From positions 62,001 through 126,000 of the forward strand of contig JAJTWY010000002.1 of the NCBI GenBank assembly GCA_021463165.1: a stretch of 64,000 nt of DNA. The letters are read 5' to 3'. The notes under the pieces were generated by a model. The model had not been told where the DNA came from. It worked only from the letters and a program-made list of their open reading frames with translations, and did not search any database. Positions 44,506-55,789 of the stretch are shown in pieces; within the stretch, counting starts at the first letter, position 1, and each line of letters begins with the position of its first letter. The DNA comes from Pyrinomonadaceae bacterium (GTDB taxonomy: Bacteria; Acidobacteriota; Blastocatellia; Pyrinomonadales; Pyrinomonadaceae). A program made the translations under genes and the position numbers.

Positions 44506-46395
44506 ATGTTGATAAGAAGGTCCGCCACCCTGTTTCTTATCCTGTTGTTATTGTGCACCAACCTTTTCTCGCAGACGGGTGACGCACAGGCTGAAAAGGA
44601 GAAGAAAGCTAAGGAACTAGAAGAGCAGATAGTCACTCTGCTTGACCGCACGATCGCAGAAGCCGCCGGCCTGAGGCTGGCGCAGAACCGTGCCGTCATC
44701 AATGCGCTGATCGGCGACCTCTATTGGCGCTACGACCCGGACCGCTCGCGTGAACTGTTTCGCAGCGCCGCCGGCGAGATCATAACCTACCAGACCGATG
44801 CAGAAAGGGAGCGTCTGGAAAACATCGGCCTCGGAATACCCGAGATGTTCGATGGCTCAGACCCAAGGCTCGAACTTCTTAACCTGGTTGGGACGCGCGA
44901 TGCTGAACTCGCCCTCCAGCTAATGTCCCAGACGCGGACGGCGGCTCTCGCGGCCGCGATGGCAACCGTAGCTCAGCAGCAGGAAATGGGCCTGCCGCCG
45001 GGAACCGGCGGACCCGGCGGTGGGCAGGGTGCGTCACCGGGAGCGAATGCTGCCAACGCGATGGAGAATGCACGTGCCCAGCAGGAGATAAATCTCGAGC
45101 AGTCGCTGATCATGCGGGCGGCGATGAACGACCCGGAGAAGACCGTAAAGGCGATCAAGGATTCGCTGGCGAAGGGCGTCTCGACGAACGTCGTCACGTT
45201 GCTCCAGCAGCTGATGCAGAAGGATGAGAAACTCGCCGCTGAACTAGCATCCGATGTTATCTCGAAGCTGACGTCCACCGACCTGAGCCGCTCGAGCAAC
45301 GATCTCAACGGAGCGATCGGCATTCTGCAATTTATGACGCGCCCGTTGACACAGCAGAATCCGAACAACAAGGCGAAAGTCTTTGCGTTCACGGAAAGCC
45401 AGGCTCGCGACGCGGCCCTGAAGGTCGCGAATACGCTGCTCATGGCATCGCCGCCGGCATTCGTGACCGGTGCTCTGGGACGCGCCATACCCCTTATCGA
45501 AAAACTGGCGCCCGAGAAAGGTGTGCTGCTACGGGCGAAGGACGCCGCGAATAAACGTCCGGCGACCGCGAACGGAAATGCCCGTCCGGGTCAGGGCGGC
45601 CAGAATCAGCGGCGTCTCTGGAATCCTGGCGATACTCCTGAGAATATTATTGCCGCCGCAGCCAAGATCACGAACGTACGCGAGAAAAACTCGGCGCTAC
45701 AGGCCGCAGCCGGCAGGATCGGGCAGATCACGGACGAAGCTAGGGCGAAGAAGATCATCGATTCGATCCCCGATGAGAAGATCCGGGCACAGGCTCAGAA
45801 TCAGTTTGACGCGAACCGCATCAATCGCATGACTGTCGAAGGGCGTCTCGACGAAGCAAAAGCATCGGTCGGAGCCCTGACAAGCCGCCGTTCGCAGATC
45901 CAGCGGCTGGTTGCTCTGGCAACGCAGTACCAGAAAAAGAATACGGAGAAGGACCGCGAAACAGCAGCCTCGCTGATGATCGAGGCTAAGACGCTGGGCC
46001 CGGCCTACCCCGAGGACGAAGACGAACTCGCTGATTATATGGAAGTGATCCGCGGCTACGCGGTCGTCGAACCCGATGTTGCGTTCAGAATGATCGAGCC
46101 GTTAATGGTCCAGTTCGACGAGTATATTCAATCCAGCGCGGTGCTGAGCCGGTTCAACAAGCGTGATCGGAATTTCAAGAAAGGAGAGATGGTAATGAGG
46201 ATCAACGGAGGAGCGAACCTGCTTCCCTTCCGCTATCTGCCGCAGATCCAACTCCTCGCCAAGGCCGATCTCGACCGGATGTCGCTGCTCGCCGACCGCT
46301 TCCAGCGGAACGACGCGCGCACGTTGATGAAACTTTATGTCCTGCAGGGATACCAACGGTCTCAGGCACCGCCGTCACCGGCGAGAAATGAATAA
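44506..46395 (+). CDS. Large secreted helical protein of unknown function
   Basis: This 629-aa protein has a signal peptide (LFLILLLLCTNLFSQ). The rest is mostly alpha-helical. It has a Gly/Pro-rich low-complexity segment near residues 175-200 (PPGTGGPGGGQG) and another near residues 360-375. Regular helical pairs suggest TPR/HEAT-like repeats without a clear match. No catalytic motif is seen. ATG 44506 starts the signal peptide and follows AGAGGAG. It has no clear operon partner. Confidence 0.8.
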   Translation: MLIRRSATLFLILLLLCTNLFSQTGDAQAEKEKKAKELEEQIVTLLDRTIAEAAGLRLAQNRAVINALIGDLYWRYDPDRSRELFRSAAGEIITYQTDAERERLENIGLGIPEMFDGSDPRLELLNLVGTRDAELALQLMSQTRTAALAAAMATVAQQQEMGLPPGTGGPGGGQGASPGANAANAMENARAQQEINLEQSLIMRAAMNDPEKTVKAIKDSLAKGVSTNVVTLLQQLMQKDEKLAAELASDVISKLTSTDLSRSSNDLNGAIGILQFMTRPLTQQNPNNKAKVFAFTESQARDAALKVANTLLMASPPAFVTGALGRAIPLIEKLAPEKGVLLRAKDAANKRPATANGNARPGQGGQNQRRLWNPGDTPENIIAAAAKITNVREKNSALQAAAGRIGQITDEARAKKIIDSIPDEKIRAQAQNQFDANRINRMTVEGRLDEAKASVGALTSRRSQIQRLVALATQYQKKNTEKDRETAASLMIEAKTLGPAYPEDEDELADYMEVIRGYAVVEPDVAFRMIEPLMVQFDEYIQSSAVLSRFNKRDRNFKKGEMVMRINGGANLLPFRYLPQIQLLAKADLDRMSLLADRFQRNDARTLMKLYVLQGYQRSQAPPSPARNE

Positions 46396-46441
46396 AAGCC
46401 GCGTGGTGCCCTGACCGTCGATCGCTGGTCATTACTACAAC

Positions 46442-49075
<2,634 letters not shown>

Positions 49076-49149
49076 GCTCTGATAATAGACCAGTTATTCG
49101 TTTGAATGGAGATTTTTTCCGGATCCCGCCTCGATCCGATGCCGTTCCC

Positions 49150-50169
49150 TTACCGGCTAGCCCATCGGGCGTTGGCCTTCATCGGCGAGGCTGCGAATCT
49201 CAGTGCCGCCTTCGGTGCGAGGCGCGTCAGCCACGTGATCGCCTTTAGTTTTATTGATGGCTGGAGGCCGCTCGCCACGCGAAAGGCGCTAAGAGCTTCG
49301 GTGTAATCGCCGCTCTCAAGAAATGTTCGCCCCTGTTCGAGGGCAAGCTGCGTGTCAAGGCTTGCGATCCGCTTTTCGATCATAGTCGATTCTTCAGCGG
49401 AAAGTTCGACCGTGTTCCGGACCCGTTCGAGTACGGCCCGTTCGCCGTCGGGGCGTGAAAGCGGATCGTCATTCTCCCTGTCGAGCGCCGCGCGCAATCT
49501 GACAAGGGTTCGCTCCTGGTAGCCCATACGGGCCCCGGCCTTGATCATTCGAAGCCAGAGATGAAGAGCCGGCTTCTCGATATAACCGCTCTCAAACAGC
49601 CCGGTGTCCATAAGCATCTGCTTTCGCAGCAAGGTGCCTGAGGTCAGAATATTGCATCGCCGTTCTACGAGCGAGGTAAATGTAACCTCACCCTCAGAGG
49701 GATTGTTATCGGTGAATCTGCGGCGATAGACAGAATTCTTTGCGTGTATCGATGCGTCGCAGTACACGAGATCAAAATTGTTTCGATATAAGAATATGTA
49801 CTGTGACGATAGAAACTCTTCGTCCCAGCGGTCTCCCGAACGAATGAATGCGATCAGGTCCCCGCGTGCGTTGACAATTCCGGTATTCCGGGCTGCGCCG
49901 ATCCCGGCTTCTCTCTGCTTGATATAGATGATGTCTTCGATCCGAGCGCGGATCTCGCGCTCGAACATCTCGGTCGGCCCCGTTCCGTCGTTCACGACGA
50001 TTATCTCGTGCTCGCGAAACTTCTGCGTGATCACAGAATCGAGCGTTTCCCGAATATGTGCCGGGTCATTGTGGGCAGTAATGATGACCGAGATCCGAGG
50101 CGGAGCGTCAAAGACATTACGCCCTATGCGCTTTCGGACATGTCGCGCTGTAAAAGGTAGTTCAGGCAT
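49150..50169 (-). CDS. Family 2 glycosyltransferase with C-terminal TPR-like helices
   Basis: A 339-aa GT-A fold transferase. N-terminal motif: SVIITAHNDPAHIRETLDSV. The nucleotide-binding region GIGAARNTGIVNARGDLIAF is followed by a variant metal motif SGDRWD. A helical TPR-like tail (LALEQGRTFLESGDYTEALS) ends the protein. The start at 50169 overlaps the stop of the previous transferase by 8 nt, so they are coupled. A longer frame to 50226 exists. It belongs to the exopolysaccharide cluster 49150-52863. Confidence 0.85.
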   Translation of the reverse strand: MPELPFTARHVRKRIGRNVFDAPPRISVIITAHNDPAHIRETLDSVITQKFREHEIIVVNDGTGPTEMFEREIRARIEDIIYIKQREAGIGAARNTGIVNARGDLIAFIRSGDRWDEEFLSSQYIFLYRNNFDLVYCDASIHAKNSVYRRRFTDNNPSEGEVTFTSLVERRCNILTSGTLLRKQMLMDTGLFESGYIEKPALHLWLRMIKAGARMGYQERTLVRLRAALDRENDDPLSRPDGERAVLERVRNTVELSAEESTMIEKRIASLDTQLALEQGRTFLESGDYTEALSAFRVASGLQPSIKLKAITWLTRLAPKAALRFAASPMKANARWASR

Positions 50170-51346
50170 TTGTTTGGGGGTTTCTGGCAGTATCGCGTAT
50201 AGGTTCCCATCGGGCGTATTTTTCACCTCGGAGAAACTTGTAAAACGCTATAAGAGAGGCGAGATTGGCGAGGACAAAATACAACGGCATCGCCAGGATG
50301 CCGCTGCGACGGCCTAGCCGTTCGATGGCCATTCCCATCAAGGCCGCCGTGTAAAATGCGGTCTGAAGAGCGAAGGCCATCGTATAGATGATCGACCTCT
50401 CCGCCGCAAGGAAAATACTTGAGATATACGCTGCAAGCAGTATGAACGGCACCGCGTAACGCAGTAATTTGTGGGATATAAGCTCCACGGCGAAAAAGCC
50501 GCTTTTGAACGGATTCAGCATATCGCGGTTACGCCACAGATCGGTATAGGTCTGTGAGATCACCCGGATACGCATCTTCATCTCATGCCCGGCATCGCGG
50601 TTTGTCACTTCGGAGCATACGGCCTCGGGTGCAAAAACGCTGCGAAGCCCTTTTCGAAAAACACTGGTACAGATCAGGAAATCCGAGCACGCTTCGGGAT
50701 ACAAAGGATCATATGCTGCCTTGCGAACCGCGTACAGACAACCGGAGGCACCGATCAACGAACAAGCTCGGCTTTCCGCGATCTTGATGAATGTTTCGTA
50801 TCCCCAATAGCTCTGTGCTCCTTTGCCAACATTCGTGTCTCCCTCGTCCAGATAGATCAACCGGCCCGCAACACAACCGACCGATCTATCAGCGAAGTAA
50901 GGTAAAACTTTCCGAAAAACGTCGGGTTGGTATGCGGTAGTGGCGTCCGAAAAGAGAATGATCTCGCCAGTGGCCTGTTCGACGGCGGCGTTCTGTGTGG
51001 CGGTCTTTCCGACCCTGCCTTCCACTCGAAGTAGTTTGACCCCCTGGCCGGCGAATTCACGAACGATGTCATCCGTTCCGTCGGTTGAACCGTCAGAGGC
51101 GACGAGTATCTCGATCTTTTCTTTTGGGTACTCGATTCGAAGCGTGTTTGCCAGCTTCTCGCGAATGGCGCTCTGCTCGTTGTAGGCGGTGATCAGGATG
51201 GTGACTGTCGGTTCGCGATCGCCCTTGATAACCGGCTTTGGCATCACGATGCTAACAAGATAAACGAGTAGCGGATAGCCGATATAGACATACGCCATCA
51301 GGATGATGCAAACCCAAAAGACCAGTTGCTCAAACGAAACGATCAT
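50162..51346 (-). CDS. Membrane family 2 glycosyltransferase
   Basis: A 394-aa transferase of the type used for exopolysaccharide or cell-wall sugar polymers. The N-terminal membrane helix is VFWVCIILMAYVYIGYPLLVYL. The GT-A domain has ILITAYNEQSAIREKL, VASDGSTDGTDD, and the metal motif FSDATT. C-terminal membrane helices are seen near ISHKLLRYAVPFILLAAYIS. The start ATG overlaps the stop of the ligase gene (ATGA). The three genes are a tightly coupled operon. Confidence 0.9.
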   Translation of the reverse strand: MIVSFEQLVFWVCIILMAYVYIGYPLLVYLVSIVMPKPVIKGDREPTVTILITAYNEQSAIREKLANTLRIEYPKEKIEILVASDGSTDGTDDIVREFAGQGVKLLRVEGRVGKTATQNAAVEQATGEIILFSDATTAYQPDVFRKVLPYFADRSVGCVAGRLIYLDEGDTNVGKGAQSYWGYETFIKIAESRACSLIGASGCLYAVRKAAYDPLYPEACSDFLICTSVFRKGLRSVFAPEAVCSEVTNRDAGHEMKMRIRVISQTYTDLWRNRDMLNPFKSGFFAVELISHKLLRYAVPFILLAAYISSIFLAAERSIIYTMAFALQTAFYTAALMGMAIERLGRRSGILAMPLYFVLANLASLIAFYKFLRGEKYARWEPIRDTARNPQTNA

Positions 51347-52863
51347 GCACTTGCTGCTGTCCGGCTCTCCCAAAAAGACTTAGGTTGAGGGTCCGCGACC
51401 AAGCCGTTCTGGATCGCATAGACCCTGCGCAATGCGACCGCATATGCGATCGCATAATAGATGAACCAATTGTACGCAACGGAGGCAAAAAAGCTCGTCA
51501 CCATATAACCTGCGATGCTTGCCTGCAGGCCGATCGCCATACAGTAGTACCAGTTCCTTCGATCGTCACTATCAAAGAGCGTTCTCTCGATGGCTCCGAG
51601 CTTTCGCAGCGGACTGATAATAAACACCAAATACGCAATCAACCCGATAATCCCAAGCTCTGTCGAAACTTGGGTAAATGCGTTGTGCGTCTGAAGATTA
51701 TGGGCACCAAACTCGGGCGAATTGCCGATGCCGATCCCCCACGGATTTCTGATCGTCACGATCAAAGACGTGATCAATCCCTGGCGCCTTGCATCAGCTG
51801 ATCCGACCGGGTCGAGTGATGGAATAAAGATCGAAAGGAGACGAAGCCCATAGTTGCCGGGCGCTGCGAGAATGAATGCGATTCCCGCAACGATCGAGGC
51901 GACGGTAACATTAAGCCGCTGCTTCCGGCCTAGTTTCCACGAAAGTACGCCGAAGACGGCCAGCAGCCCGAGAAAACCACCGCGCGAAAATGTAAACATC
52001 GTCGCTGCAACAAACAGGCCGGCGACGCCAAGATAGGCGATCCTGACGATGTAGCTCCGCGAGGCGATCCCGAGTGCGATCACGATCGGGATCATCATCA
52101 CGAAGTGCATCGCCATTTCGTTCGGGTTGCCGAAGATGCCCTTTACATTGCTCACCCCAACGCGATAGCCTTCGATCGAAAACTGCCCGGCCATATAAAG
52201 TCGGGTTGTCTCTGCGGCCAGATAAACCCCGATCCCCACTGAGAGCCAGAGCAATCCGACCAACCTTTTCCGTGTGCGAACAACGTTCACAAGAACGATG
52301 AACACGACCACCGCCTTGATGAAAGTATCGGAGAATATTTCCCACGCCAATACCTTGTTACGCGATATCGGCATCGTCAACAACGAGACAGCCACTATCA
52401 CAAGGAGAGCCTTGACCTCGGTCGTCATCGCGGTCAGGTTCCCTTCCGTCACCATCTGGCTGGGCAAGTACAGAAGCACCATAACGATCCCGAAATAGAT
52501 CGTCGTCGAAGCTAAAAACCCGGCTCCCTGTATTAGTTCATAAGGCCTAAAGAAGACCATTGCGGTGAACAGATACAATGCCGCATAGGTCGCCGCATGA
52601 CCGTTGCGCACCAGCCACGGGTCCGCGGTCAAGAGCAAACGCTCCTTATTCCGGCCGTCCCTTCTACCTGACGCCTCTTCCACCGCAGAAATTTCCGGTA
52701 CTACTTCTTCCCGGTCTCGTTTACGAAACTCCGGTTCGTCCTGAACCGCCGAACGAGGAGGCTCAAGAGTCGAAAAACCGCCATCGGACCCGGGCCTTCG
52801 GCCCGTCGTCCCCAGCGGTTCATAATCATAACTTGTAGACCTTCCTGATGGCATTGGACTCAT
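51343..52863 (-). CDS. O-antigen ligase/polymerase-like membrane protein
   Basis: A 506-aa protein with a long cytoplasmic, Pro/Ser/Arg-rich N-terminus (about residues 1-85) and about ten membrane helices. The O-antigen ligase/Wzy signature lies in the large loop (GIGIGNSPEFGAHNLQTHNAFTQVSTELG, split here as GIGIGNSPEFG and HNAFTQV). Such proteins polymerise or ligate lipid-linked sugars. It is the first gene of the exopolysaccharide operon, but no flippase or chain-length gene lies in the window. The long N-terminal tail is unusual. Confidence 0.87.
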   Translation of the reverse strand: MSPMPSGRSTSYDYEPLGTTGRRPGSDGGFSTLEPPRSAVQDEPEFRKRDREEVVPEISAVEEASGRRDGRNKERLLLTADPWLVRNGHAATYAALYLFTAMVFFRPYELIQGAGFLASTTIYFGIVMVLLYLPSQMVTEGNLTAMTTEVKALLVIVAVSLLTMPISRNKVLAWEIFSDTFIKAVVVFIVLVNVVRTRKRLVGLLWLSVGIGVYLAAETTRLYMAGQFSIEGYRVGVSNVKGIFGNPNEMAMHFVMMIPIVIALGIASRSYIVRIAYLGVAGLFVAATMFTFSRGGFLGLLAVFGVLSWKLGRKQRLNVTVASIVAGIAFILAAPGNYGLRLLSIFIPSLDPVGSADARRQGLITSLIVTIRNPWGIGIGNSPEFGAHNLQTHNAFTQVSTELGIIGLIAYLVFIISPLRKLGAIERTLFDSDDRRNWYYCMAIGLQASIAGYMVTSFFASVAYNWFIYYAIAYAVALRRVYAIQNGLVADPQPKSFWESRTAASA

Positions 52864-52950
52864 GCCGAACTGCTAACCGCACTCTCGTTCCTTTTGGAAC
52901 TCTACGTTCGGATATGTCCGACAGCGATCAAGCAAACGTCACCTCATTAG

Positions 52951-54216
52951 CTAGACCACGAATTCTTTCTCGAAGGTGATCATCTCCCGAACACGCAGCT
53001 TTAAGGCCTTTTCGAATTGTCGAGCTTCGTTCACGCCGCTAAACGACAGCTGCTGCAGGTTCGCTTCGATGCGCTTTCGATAGTCGGAGACCAGCGAGTC
53101 AGACACGCCAAGCATCTCGGCAACCTCGAGTTGTGTTCCGCTGTCCGATATCAGATAGCAATACCAGAGCACATTGATCATTCGGTCATACTGTTTCGAT
53201 TTTCCGCGGACCGACTTATTAAGCGTCTGAAGAAAATTGTCGACAAAGCCCGCGGCAGCGGTCTCAGCCTCGTTCCGAAGCAGGCCTTCCTCTGGTGTTT
53301 CGCGGGTGTCGGTAAATTCGAAGGGCATCCTGTCATCGTCGTCGCTGTCGGTACCGCTTCCGACAGGCACGAGATGAATATCCATTATTGGCAGCCGCGA
53401 CATCACAAATGAGCGCAGGCTGCGAACATCGACCGGGGAGTCGATCGCCTTAAATACTTTGACAATGAGCTTCTCAAGTTCCGGGTTGCTGATGACGATC
53501 TGGGCATCGCCGGTACACCCGACCATCCTTGTGTCGCGACCGTAGAACGCCACTGCCTTGACACGTTCGTCCATCTCCTGCACATCGCGGCGAGTCTTCC
53601 GAATTCCCCAATCGGCCAGCCCATAGAGGCGATCGGCCAATCGCCGATGCGCTTCCGGGTGGTCAACATTGTCGAAGCGTTTGAAACTGGCGCTGGTTTG
53701 GATCAGCGTTGAAATTCGTCTGGCAAGACGGTAACTCTCAGGATAACGCTTTCGAAGCTCCGCCGTCAGCATATTGGTCAGCTCGATCTGGCTGATCTCA
53801 GCCTCGATCTCAGTGTCTGACATCTTCGTGTCAATATAGTGCTGAAAACGGTCCTTGCTCAGCAAGGCCACAAACAACTCCTGCGTGAGGTCGGTATAGG
53901 CATTTTGCTTGCCCTCCTCGACCAGAAAACCGGCACGTTTGGATGCACGCACGAGCGGATGCGAGGACACGATCCGATGTAATTCGACCCAGATCTGATT
54001 GACGTCTGATGTCTTAAGACTGTCGTTCCATTTCCCAACCTTGATCTGCCTTTGGTTTGCCGGGCGTGGTTGCCGTTCCTTTGTTTTCACTTCATTCATA
54101 ATCAGCCTGTCCGGTTCCGTGGTTCCGAGAATCATCACAGTCTGTATCACTATCCTTTTTTCCCGATCAGTTCGCCCGAGTGCGCGAATCCGGTTTTCGA
54201 TGCGCCCGTGGGCCAT
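52951..54216 (-). CDS. HTH regulator of unrecognised family (sigma-like)
   Basis: This 421-aa protein has no known family that I can name. The C-terminus has a helix-turn-helix like sigma region 4 (QLEVAEMLGVSDSLVSDYRKRI). The N-terminal half is helical, basic and sigma-region-2-like in character (LVRASKRAGFLVEEGKQNAY). It may be a divergent sigma factor or a DNA-binding regulator. The start is ambiguous: ATG 54214-54216 is longest, and the ATG giving MNEVKTKERQ at 54097-54099 may be truer, since the extra segment is basic and low in coding character. Confidence 0.65.
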   Translation of the reverse strand: MAHGRIENRIRALGRTDREKRIVIQTVMILGTTEPDRLIMNEVKTKERQPRPANQRQIKVGKWNDSLKTSDVNQIWVELHRIVSSHPLVRASKRAGFLVEEGKQNAYTDLTQELFVALLSKDRFQHYIDTKMSDTEIEAEISQIELTNMLTAELRKRYPESYRLARRISTLIQTSASFKRFDNVDHPEAHRRLADRLYGLADWGIRKTRRDVQEMDERVKAVAFYGRDTRMVGCTGDAQIVISNPELEKLIVKVFKAIDSPVDVRSLRSFVMSRLPIMDIHLVPVGSGTDSDDDDRMPFEFTDTRETPEEGLLRNEAETAAAGFVDNFLQTLNKSVRGKSKQYDRMINVLWYCYLISDSGTQLEVAEMLGVSDSLVSDYRKRIEANLQQLSFSGVNEARQFEKALKLRVREMITFEKEFVV

Positions 54217-54620
54217 CTGGTTGCGGGTCAGTTTGATCTGCGACGATTTTTTTGGGGTAGAAAGTCTGGCGCGAATGCGGCAACCGAGCCTCCAGTGCCG
54301 ATCCGTAATTGAAGTTGTGAGAGTAGATGCCTCTCACTTCCTACACTTAAGATAGTAGCAATTATTCTCGGAGAGTACAACCATTATTTAGCATTGTTGT
54401 ATACTGTTTATACACTTCTCGTAAGTGTTGTATTTAATGATGTTGTAGGCTTACAGGGCACGTGCTGGCGAGTGATCCAACAGGTTTTTATCTTTTTTCG
54501 GATGCAAGTTTTGGAAGCATTTGACCATTATAGATTTACTTTTGATGTGGAAGTAAACATGGCTGGGTTGGTACACGGCTAGTGGTCTGTGCGCTTCGCC
54601 TGGCGGTATCTCAGGTCAAT
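54217..54620. other. AT-rich intergenic region between divergent regulator genes
   Basis: This 404-bp spacer is markedly richer in A/T than its surroundings near 54340-54560. It holds three copies of a GTTGTA motif around 54393-54450. It should contain the promoters of the regulator (minus) and the zinc-finger gene (plus). TATACT-like -10 sequences are seen near 54400. No gene is supported. Confidence 0.5.
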
Positions 54621-54944
54621 ATGGACAAAGCGAAAATGACAGGTTTTTGTAAAAACGGAGACTGCCCTCCGTCGAATCAACTTCTTGCTTTCCAAAACGG
54701 TGATCTCGCTCAAACGCAGCTCTCGTCTATCAGTCGCCACCTCGCGAACTGCGAGTTCTGCTCGGCCGAGGTCGCCTTCTATTCAAACTATCCCCAGGCT
54801 GAAGGGCCCGTAGAAACAAGCGAGATACCCGCGCCACTGTTTGAACTCGCCGAGGCCCTTCTGAAAAATCGTCACAACGGTGCCCGCTCGCTGAACTCGC
54901 TCCTGACAGAATCAAAAGAACTAATAGCGGACAGCATCAAGTGA
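54621..54944 (+). CDS. Zinc-finger (anti-sigma-like) small protein
   Basis: A 107-aa protein with two cysteines at the N-terminus (FCKNGDCPPS) and the zinc-finger pattern HLANCEFC (HxxxCxxC), as in anti-sigma factors of the zf-HC2 type. No membrane helix is seen, so it is soluble. A terminator follows about 50 nt after the stop, so it forms its own unit. The ECF sigma factor gene lies 281 bp downstream and could be its target (inference). ATG 54621 is used. Confidence 0.72.
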   Translation: MDKAKMTGFCKNGDCPPSNQLLAFQNGDLAQTQLSSISRHLANCEFCSAEVAFYSNYPQAEGPVETSEIPAPLFELAEALLKNRHNGARSLNSLLTESKELIADSIK

Positions 54945-54996
54945 TAACCGGCAAATAGGCCGGTGTCACTAGCGATAGAATTAGTAATACAGATGA

Positions 54997-55023
54997 GACT
55001 GCCGAAAAGGGCGGTCTTTTTTT
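54997..55023 (+). terminator. Rho-independent terminator of the zinc-finger gene
   Basis: A 7-bp stem GACTGCC paired with GGCGGTC (one G-U pair) with a 6-nt loop, followed by seven T. A further short inverted repeat ACCGGC/GCCGGT lies at 54947-54964. Confidence 0.8.
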
Positions 55024-55225
55024 GCAGTAGAGCACTAGGTCGTGGCCCCGATCGGCAATATTCAGCCAAAACAGTCACTGATCCGAGCTTGTCACAGACT
55101 CCGCCTCTTTTGATCGTCGGGTCGGAAATGAAAAGAGCCTCCCGAAAAATGAAGCACCCATCAAAAAGATCGGCGAGTTTTACGCCTTTTAGATATATAG
55201 TCGTAGAATTAGTTGTGTCTCTACC

Positions 55226-55789
55226 ATGACGGAAAAAAAAACGAACGTAACTCAGTTGCTTAGGGATCTCGAGGCGGGTGACAAGCAGGCCCCCGAAATG
55301 CTTCTGCCGATCGTTTACGACGAGCTTCGGCGTCTTGCCCGCGGCTATATGCGGAACGAGCGGAGCGATCATACGCTGCAGGCGACGGCGCTCGTTCACG
55401 AGGCTTATCTTGAATTGGTCGACTGGAAAAATGTTTCATGGCAGAACCGCGCCCACTTCTTTGCCGTCGCGGCCCAGATGATGCGCAAGATCCTCGTCGA
55501 TCACGCAAGGGCTAAGAACGCGCAGAAGCGCGGGCCGGTTCATAAACTCGAACTCGATGAGGCTGTCAGCTTCAGGGTAGAACGCGAAGTTGACCTGATC
55601 GCACTCGACGACGCCCTTGCCGCACTTGTAGAACGCGATCCAACGCAGGCGAGGATCGTGGAACTGCGGTTCTTCGGAGGCCTTTCGATCGAGGAAACCG
55701 CCCATGCAATGAACATTTCCCCATCGACCGTAAAGCGTGAATGGACCGTCGCAAAAGCGTGGCTGTTCCGCGAAATAAAGCGTGGATGA
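55226..55789 (+). CDS. ECF-type RNA polymerase sigma factor
   Basis: A 187-aa ECF sigma factor of the acidobacterial/planctomycete type (TIGR02999-like). Region 2 lies near residues 20-85 (LPIVYDELRRLARGYMRNER; LVHEAYLELVDW), with HFFAVAAQMMRKILVDHARA. Region 4 lies near residues 130-185 (ARIVELRFFGGLSIEETAHAMNISPSTVKREW). It overlaps the following kinase gene by an ATGA junction, which couples sigma and kinase translation. The kinase may control the sigma factor by phosphorylation, as known for this class. Confidence 0.93.
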   Translation: MTEKKTNVTQLLRDLEAGDKQAPEMLLPIVYDELRRLARGYMRNERSDHTLQATALVHEAYLELVDWKNVSWQNRAHFFAVAAQMMRKILVDHARAKNAQKRGPVHKLELDEAVSFRVEREVDLIALDDALAALVERDPTQARIVELRFFGGLSIEETAHAMNISPSTVKREWTVAKAWLFREIKRG

